The translations under genes and the position numbers were made by a program. This document shows, one piece after another, positions 63,202-64,000 of a stretch of DNA of 64,000 bases. The stretch's first letter is position 1. Each line of letters starts with the position of its first letter. This DNA is from Flavobacterium pectinovorum (GTDB lineage: Bacteria > Bacteroidota > Bacteroidia > Flavobacteriales > Flavobacteriaceae): contig NZ_JAFEVZ010000007.1 of assembly GCF_022802975.1 (NCBI RefSeq), forward strand, positions 186,001-250,000, written 5' to 3'. The notes beneath the pieces are model-generated. The model was not told the origin of the DNA and searched no databases. It saw nothing but the letters and a program-made list of their open reading frames with translations.

Positions 63202-64000
63202 TTAAAATTTGACAGGTGTCCCGTCTTGTAAGTTGGTCTGTCCCTTTACGATAAGCTTCTCGCCTGCCTGCAGGCCCTCTGTGACAACAACTTCATTGGA
63301 TCCTGTCATTTTGGATATAATTACCCTTTTTTTGAAAGCCGTATTGTCTGCTTTTGCAGTAAATACATAGTTAATATTGTCATGATCCCGAACCACTGCC
63401 TGTGCAGGTATAATTACGGCATTCTGGCTTTTTCCTGAATTGATGCTGATATCGGCAATCATTCCCGGCAGCAGTATTCCCCCGGGATTATCCAGACGTA
63501 TCTTTACATTGTAGGTTTTGGAGAAATCATCTGCCTGAGGGTTGATTATAGCCACCCTTGCATCAATGTTTTTATTCAGCGAAGGAATTGTGATTTTTGC
63601 CTGCGCTCCAATTCTCAGTGCACTGATCTCGTTTTCATTAATAGAGGCAACGGCATATACCTTGTCTGTTTTCACAATGGTAAAGGCAGGGATTCCCGGT
63701 GCCGCCGTTGCCCCCGCTTCAGTTAATTTTCGGGTAATAATCCCCGAGAAGGAAGCATATAATCTGGTATCATTCAGATTTTTTAATGCAGTTTCCTTAT
63801 TGGCCTGTGCCTGTGCCAATGCTGTTTTTGCTGCAATGTAGTCACGCTCGGGAAGACTTCCTTTTTTATAAAGCTGATCCAGACGGCTGAAGTTATCCTT
63901 TGCCTGTTCAAGACCGGCACCTGCGACAGTGAGATTGTTTTTGTAGGTGTTCTGCTCAATTGCGGCCAGGAGCTGTCCTTTTACAACATGCTGCCCTTCC
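63202..64000 (-). CDS. RND efflux periplasmic adaptor (copy 2, 5' end outside window)
   Basis: The frame is open to the window edge, so only the C-terminal three quarters is seen. An ATG at 63819 is internal. Upstream codons read GQHVVKGQLLAAIEQNTYKN and LDQLYKKGSLPERDYIAAK, matching copy 1 from the first lipoyl half and hairpin. The ending NLQDGTPVKF is also shared. First gene of the second efflux operon, as in copy 1. Confidence 0.92.
   Translation of the reverse strand, partial: EGQHVVKGQLLAAIEQNTYKNNLTVAGAGLEQAKDNFSRLDQLYKKGSLPERDYIAAKTALAQAQANKETALKNLNDTRLYASFSGIITRKLTEAGATAAPGIPAFTIVKTDKVYAVASINENEISALRIGAQAKITIPSLNKNIDARVAIINPQADDFSKTYNVKIRLDNPGGILLPGMIADISINSGKSQNAVIIPAQAVVRDHDNINYVFTAKADNTAFKKRVIISKMTGSNEVVVTEGLQAGEKLIVKGQTNLQDGTPVKF

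Noticed and set aside
1..64000. CRISPR arrays, tRNA, rRNA, intact insertion sequences
   Set aside because: No regularly spaced repeats, no cloverleaf or rRNA sequence and no transposase with terminal repeats were seen on reading, including at the edges of the duplicated efflux modules.

Overview
The window looks like chromosome from a Bacteroidota bacterium, most likely Flavobacterium or a close relative. It is AT-rich, has -7 boxes of the TAnnTTTG type rather than E. coli-like promoters, carries a SusC/SusD pair, many AraC-family regulators with Bacteroidota-style N-terminal domains, HxlR regulators, and exported proteins with Bacteroidota-type lipoprotein signals. No tRNA, rRNA, CRISPR array, intact insertion sequence or phage gene was recognised.

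Layout. (1) 0-3 kb: the 3' part of a DsbD-like thiol transporter, a decayed Crp/Fnr gene and an intact Crp/Fnr regulator. (2) 3-12.7 kb, minus strand: outer-membrane phospholipase A, FabH-like ketosynthase, tandem universal stress protein, then a TolC/RND/adaptor efflux operon under an AraC regulator. (3) 13-18.7 kb: an ABM monooxygenase/AraC pair, a deletion scar joining two gene fragments, and a TetR-headed cluster (two membrane proteins, rhodanese, small protein, diheme cytochrome) with a matching operator before tetR and before the operon. (4) 18.7-23.8 kb: a gene graveyard with remnants of a TonB receptor, a response regulator, a two-domain Asp/Glu racemase and an unknown gene. (5) 24-28.5 kb: AraC, exported DJ-1/PfpI protein, triple-rhodanese protein, and an HxlR/NmrA divergent pair. 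(6) 28.6-37.5 kb: SusC-SusD-metzincin protease operon, a small exported CNGRC protein and a divergent AraC. (7) 37.5-43.6 kb: DUF417 protein, MATE pump, AraC, membrane protein, isochorismatase-like hydrolase and an isoprenylcysteine-methyltransferase-like protein. (8) 43.6-46.9 kb: a four-gene operon for a cytochrome-bd-superfamily complex built from two CydA-like subunits, each ending in a cytochrome c domain, plus two small membrane proteins and no CydB. (9) 47.3-56.1 kb: HxlR, then a tightly packed minus-strand operon of eleven genes that looks like an envelope copper/redox system: two MbnP lipoproteins each paired with a MauG/MbnH-type diheme peroxidase, an outer-membrane protein with a CDACGC motif, SCO1, an exported Fe/Mn superoxide dismutase, a YHS-type Cys/His lipoprotein, two small CNGxC proteins and an AraC regulator. 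(10) 56.3-64 kb: AraC, a lipoprotein, and a second copy of the phospholipase A/TolC/RND/adaptor module, running off the right edge.

The strongest candidates for something new are: the family of ~125-residue exported proteins with three cysteines at identical positions (39, 49, 53), occurring three times and each time beside an AraC gene; the duplicated MbnP/MbnH operon that contains two of them; and the two-CydA-like, cytochrome-c-tailed oxidase module next door. The right third (about 43-64 kb) appears richer in G+C than the left, which may mean a different origin. All functions are inferred from sequence motifs and context; no database search was possible.
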